NCBI GenBank assembly: GCA_940671915.1
Contig: CALNVZ010003432.1
Span: 5,786,203-5,850,202, forward strand
Length of the DNA: 64,000 nt
Reading direction: 5' to 3'
DNA from: Paracentrotus lividus
Taxonomy: Eukaryota; Echinodermata; Echinoidea; Camarodonta; Echinidae
Shown piece by piece: positions 50,601 through 56,600 of this stretch; positions within the stretch are counted from its first letter, which is position 1; the number at the start of each line of letters is the position of its first letter. The notes under the pieces are model-generated. The model was not told the origin of the DNA. It ran no database searches and saw nothing but the letters and a program-made list of their open reading frames with translations. The translations under genes and the position numbers were made by a program.

Positions 50601-53600
50601 CTGCCTCTGTGGATACCTCTTTAAAAATTGTCACTCAGTCCCAAGCTCACCGGTACATGTGTTCTGGATGAGAGCAGTCTTAAGTTATTTTCCTGTGCCC
50701 TGTAATGTCAAGAGTTATGATAAATTGCAAATTGATGCTAGCCTATCAGGATCTTTGTTGCATGCACTTCTTGCATAAAAGTTTCACTGGGTACCAATCA
50801 GAATATTTGTTTCAAATGAAAAGATTTATGTCTTTGTTTGACAAGGAAATACTTTTATTTTAGGTGATTGAAGTGCACCTGCTTTAGAACAAATCTGTTC
50901 AGGCCTACAGGCATGGAATGCTTTATGTTATCGGCTGAAAATAAAAATTGAGAAAGTTTAATAAACATCTGTCTGTCTGTCTCTCTCTCTCTATCTCTCT
51001 CTCTTGCTCTTTTCCTTTCTCTCTTCCTCTCTGTTTTTTTTTTAGGATACATCTACTGATCAGAAGACAATGTGGAAGAAGGGCAAGAATGTGTAAGTAT
51101 GCTTAATTCATCTCTCGACTCATATGACAGATACCATATTATTTCTGGGAATATTAAGAACAGTTATGGATAATATTTAGATTTTCTTTTAAAAATCCAG
51201 CAAAACACAAATGTTCTTGAAACAGTGGCATTACATCCTTTTGCAGTCCTTTATAGGGTTCAAAAAGTTTCCTTCAGATTTTAAACAAATTTAAATCTCA
51301 TCGTCGTTACCAGAACTGGAGAATGCATGTCTCTTGATGAACGACCAAAACCTTTCGAAATGGAATGTTTCTGATATATGCTCACAAAAGCAATCAGATA
51401 GATTTTAAAGATAACAATAGATAACAATAATAGATATTATTTTATTGTCTTTAAATTATATGCAATATGAGCACCCAATATAACACAATGGCAGTTACAG
51501 GAAAAATTCTTTCTTGAGAATCCTCCAAAGAAGCTTATTATCATTCATGATCATGTAAATATATTTAATTTTGTTAACTGATATGGATAGTTATTGGAGA
51601 ATTATTAATTTTTCTTGATCTTGTTCTTGAACTTATAGGCCTGCTGACGCAGAATTTGTGAAGAAAAATAAGTACCGTCTCCAACACTTGCTTGGTATCT
51701 TGTATGCTGCCTTGAGATTCATCGGTGAACCTATTCTAATCTCAGATCTCATAAGGTACATGTAATTTAAGGGAATTGGTTATAATTTATGCAAAATTAG
51801 ATGCTTTTCTTTCAGCACATTTATTCATATTTTAGTATAAAAAAAAAGCAATTTTACGTAAATCTAGCTGTAGTTGCTGAATATTATTGTCTCACAGACT
51901 ACAAAGCATGTTACTTTCGTTCTAGGGCATGCTTGCATCTGTAAGATTTTCTGGAGCCACCCAATATAATAAATCCACAACTCTTATGGAAGCACACACA
52001 TTCACATTGTAGAAACGTTCTGCCAAAATATGATTTGCACTTTACAAAACCAAAGAAATATTTTAATTGATATCACCATATAAATAAACATTATTATCAT
52101 CCTCATTTTAAATGTAGATGGGCCCTGAATGGACATCTGCCATACTATGGAACCAATGATTTACTTCCAAAGCATCTCACACAAAGATTTGGCTCAGGGG
52201 GAAGTCATCTCTTCGTCGTTGCTAAACCAGTAAGTCATAACTTTATCTTAAATACAGTCTATTCCTCTTACAGCAAGTACATACACAGGGCCCTGTTGCT
52301 TGAAACTTTTATGTCATGATTTAAGTCGTAAATCATGACATAAACCCCTGATTAATGACATGCAAGTAATTGTATGTCGGAAAGCATGTGTTAAAATCAT
52401 ATAACTTAGCTATAGTGGCATAAATTTATGTCACAATACATAAGATCTAATGGGATTTCATTATAAAGTGCCACTTCTCCTGTTCTTGATTTCAAACATG
52501 TATTCAGTGTAGTGTATAACAATATTTCATTATGGTCCTAAGCACCTTGTTATAATAAGAGTGTACTGTATTAAAAAGTTACATTTATTATGCTCTTTGA
52601 AATGCAACAGTTATAGCTTGTAGATTAAAAAAGGTATGGTTAGAGCTTTAAACTGTAGCAAGACTTGATGGAGATGTGGTCGTTACCTAGAGGTCCTAGG
52701 TTCAAAACCTAGTCAATGCACTTGTACCGATTCCAGGACATTCGTTCCGATGACAGTTGCTTTTTTCTGTCAAAATGCCATATACTCGTCGAATGACCAC
52801 CTTCAACCCTGGATTTAACATTATACCCTAACGCACAACCCTTTTTCAACCCTTACCCTAACCCTTCATCTTAAATAAAATAAAGTTAAGAGCAGTTGGT
52901 GGTGGAGTAAATGTTGGTTCACCAATCAATCAATGTTCTTATTTTATTCATATGTTCTTGTTATGATTGTAGGATATGCTTCATGTGTCGAAGCTACAAG
53001 AACCAGTCTTTCATGTTCTTAGTGTGTTAGATGTACCAGCCTTGGATAATCAGATCAAGCTGGAACTGGTGATCAGTCGATTTATCCGTTCTCTTAATCT
53101 ACCAGGTGAGCAAGATATTTAATGTTTGTGTAAAGTTTAACTTTATTACTTAACTTGGCTTTTTTGAGAACCTCACTGACTGGGGGGGGGGGGGCTTCAG
53201 AGACCCACCTAAGATCTCAGGACCGATTGTCACAAAATTTGACTGACTGGGGGTGAGCCCTCGGAGACCCCCCCCCCCCCCCCCCCCCCCCCCCCACCCA
53301 CCCTCCTAAGATTTTGTCTTAAATTTTGACATGCGTCTCAGAAATTGCTTATTTCATCAATGATGTTAATTTATATATGTATATTTTTGTTATTGATTAA
53401 ATGAATACATTTGTATAAAGTTAATTTGTTTTCCAAAAGTTTATTTATACATGCAGGCTATTGGACATTATCATGTAGTAAACTTGCCCATTGTGTCTAT
53501 TTAAATTGATATTTTATTATGTTTTTTTATTATTTTCAGGACTTTTGATTCTTTATATTATTATCATGATCAATTTTCAATTCAAATGGTTATTGAAGTT

Positions 53601-56600
53601 GAAACCAAATGACCAAACTAGAAAGTTTTGACTTGTTTTATTTGTATATGAAAATATTATGCACTTGATTGTTTATAGCCTCATTCCATCAAATGACCCA
53701 CTATCTAATGACCAAACACCCACTGACCAATAACCACCAGAAGAAGAAGAAGGCGAAGAGGAAGAGATTTGAGTTTGAAGAAGGACCAGCTCTTGCTTAT
53801 ATCATCGTATCTATGAAGCTTCTCTTTGGATTGGATGGTCATACTGAGATGATATCATCAGATATAGGGAGACGGATCAGAACAAAACTACCTCCAGGTA
53901 ATAATAATAATTATAGTACAGTTCTTATATAGCGCATATCACTTCCAATTACAGTGAAAAATTTTTGGGTTTTTTTAAAGAAAAGGGAAAAAGAAGGGTA
54001 GAAAAACACAGGAAAATTGGCCAAACTTTGTTACAAGAAATGTTTTTTGAATAAGTGTATATTGAGAAAGGTAAACTATGATACTGAGGAAGAATTTTTC
54101 AGGTGAGAAGGGATATCATTCCAAATAGGGGCAGTATGAGCAAATGAATGATCACCATGTAATACCCTGGACCTTATTCTTCTCTTTCTTTGAGTTTAAC
54201 TGCCTCCTTCAATTCTGAAGATTCTTGCAGTATTCCGAGGAGGGGCTAGGTGCAAAACATTGGATGAACACCCTTCTTTCTTTCAAAAGTATGGCAGTGT
54301 ATTGTATTACCGGACGCCTTTATTTTACTGCTTTGAAAAGGACAGTTTGAGGAAATGAAATTAAGAAAAATTCGCACTAGTTATTCCAAATATTGTCAAA
54401 TTTATGAAAATGGTAAAATTCTTTGATACTTACCAAGCGTTTTCTTTATATCGCGCTTGCCACATACCCTCTACGAAAAACAATTATTTTTGCGCCTGAC
54501 AAATTACATTATGATTCCGGATGCGCGCCCTCTATGGGATACAACATTATAATTGCGTGTTGTTTTTAATTTGTTTTCGATCATCACATTTTATGCTCTT
54601 GAATTGACTAGACTAGACTGGCATTGCAGTTAATCTAGGATTTATTTTGGGTTTTTGTTTGATAAAACATATCCTTTTAGCTTTATCCTTTATTTCGTAA
54701 TCTTTGTATTTTTGTGTCATCCAAGCCTTGAGAAAGATAGTTGCTTCAATTAACTTATCAACTTCAGATAATGCATAATGTTTCTCGACGTTCGTGTTCT
54801 CTATCTATCGCTCTTGCGCGGTCGTCATGATTGGAAAACCGGCTGCACTGTAAATAGAATCAATCACCACATAACCGCATGCGCATCAACATTCGAAGCA
54901 GACGCCGAGAGATTGAAATTCGGCAAACAAGGCTCATTTTGTCATCAAAAAATGTATCAATTGTTAATGTAAAGGTATGCAATATGAAAATTTAACCATT
55001 TTCTATAAAAAAAAAGAGATAAATAAGGTAAAACTTAGATTTTTTGCCTCATTTTAGCAATCTTGTTCCATGTTTTGGTGTGTGGAATTTAGCTGTGCCG
55101 ACCTACGCGCACAAACTTGCTTTAGTGCGCAGTAATATGTGCGTCCGGAATTATGATAGTGTCCGGTAATACAATGCGTCACTATATATTGGTTTTAACG
55201 TGCATAGACTATATTGGCCTAGTTATTGTGATATCTCAAAAACCATTGGAGATATGAATTTCAACATTGATGATAGTAGAGGAATCACCAAAGGAAGACA
55301 ATTTGAATCAATTTCAGGGTATGTAGGTCAAAGGTCAAGGAACACACGCAGTTCAACATGTAAAATTATAGGTACATGGATAATTGTCGATTCTTAAGAA
55401 CCAGTCGAGGTGTGTGTTAGAAGATAACTGTGAATATGGAGATCATGTTGTCTGAAACTTTGCTATGGCTATGTTGTGGGAAATAGTCACAACCCTAATT
55501 TTTGTGAATTACGATATACAATAATTTCTGTTAATACATACAAAGACAGGCATGTATTTGAAAAAAAAGAAAGAAAGAATACCATTATATTTTTCAATTT
55601 TTATATGCAGTACTTCCATATCTAACACTTTGTCGATATATAGGTAGCAGTGTAGCCCCGTTTGTATGGGATGAATGGCAGACTCATGAAAAGCTGAGAG
55701 CTAAACATCATCTGATTAACAACAAGATGGTCAATGCACAGTAAGTTACTTGGATAGTAACAATTATAATATCTATTCTCAGTACTCTCATCACTTTGTC
55801 TTGCAATTCAGTTTGATTTAAAATTGAGAAATATATTCCAACAGATTGTCTTTGAAAATAAGGCTTGCATAGTGGATTTGGATACTGTTGATGAGGTTTA
55901 TAGTTCACCATGTGGTTATTCCCGAAAAAGACTGTTGAGAGGATAGAGGAGGAAGTGGAGAGTTGAAGAAAATAGAAATAGTGAGGTGAGATAGAAAATA
56001 GAAAGACTAGGCAATCAAGCTGCCTGGAAGATTTAAAAAATGCTCCAAATTTTATTGTCCGGAAAGGATATTTATTTTACCCCTTTTCTCGTGGGCCCGG
56101 CAGCCGCTGAGCAGCGCCAGAAGGACGTTGCTCTATCCCCCTCTTGTTGAACGCCAAACAGGGAAGCAGCAACTACCATTTTTTAATGTCTTTTGGTATG
56201 ACGCGGCCGGGGTTCGAACCCATGACCTCCCGATTATGAGGCGGACGCTCTGTCCACTGAGCCTTTACTAATTGCCTTCTCATCTTATTTACTGTCCTTT
56301 TCACAAGACAATCAGGAAAGAATTCCTCTTCTGTCTATTACACATGCTACATGTACATGTATCTCACTTCTCCATTTCTACTTTCTTTGACTCTTCTTTC
56401 TTACTCTTCTCCCCCTCGGGACTAACCACATGTTCAAAGTAAATTTCATCCACAATATTTCTACAAACTCGTACAAATCTGTTCTGAAGTCTATTATACA
56501 TATTGAATCTGCCTAATTTTCTGATAGGAAAATGTGTAATTATTGCAAAAGTAAAAAGTGAACAGGCCTTGTACACTCTGTATACATTGTTCAACCATAA

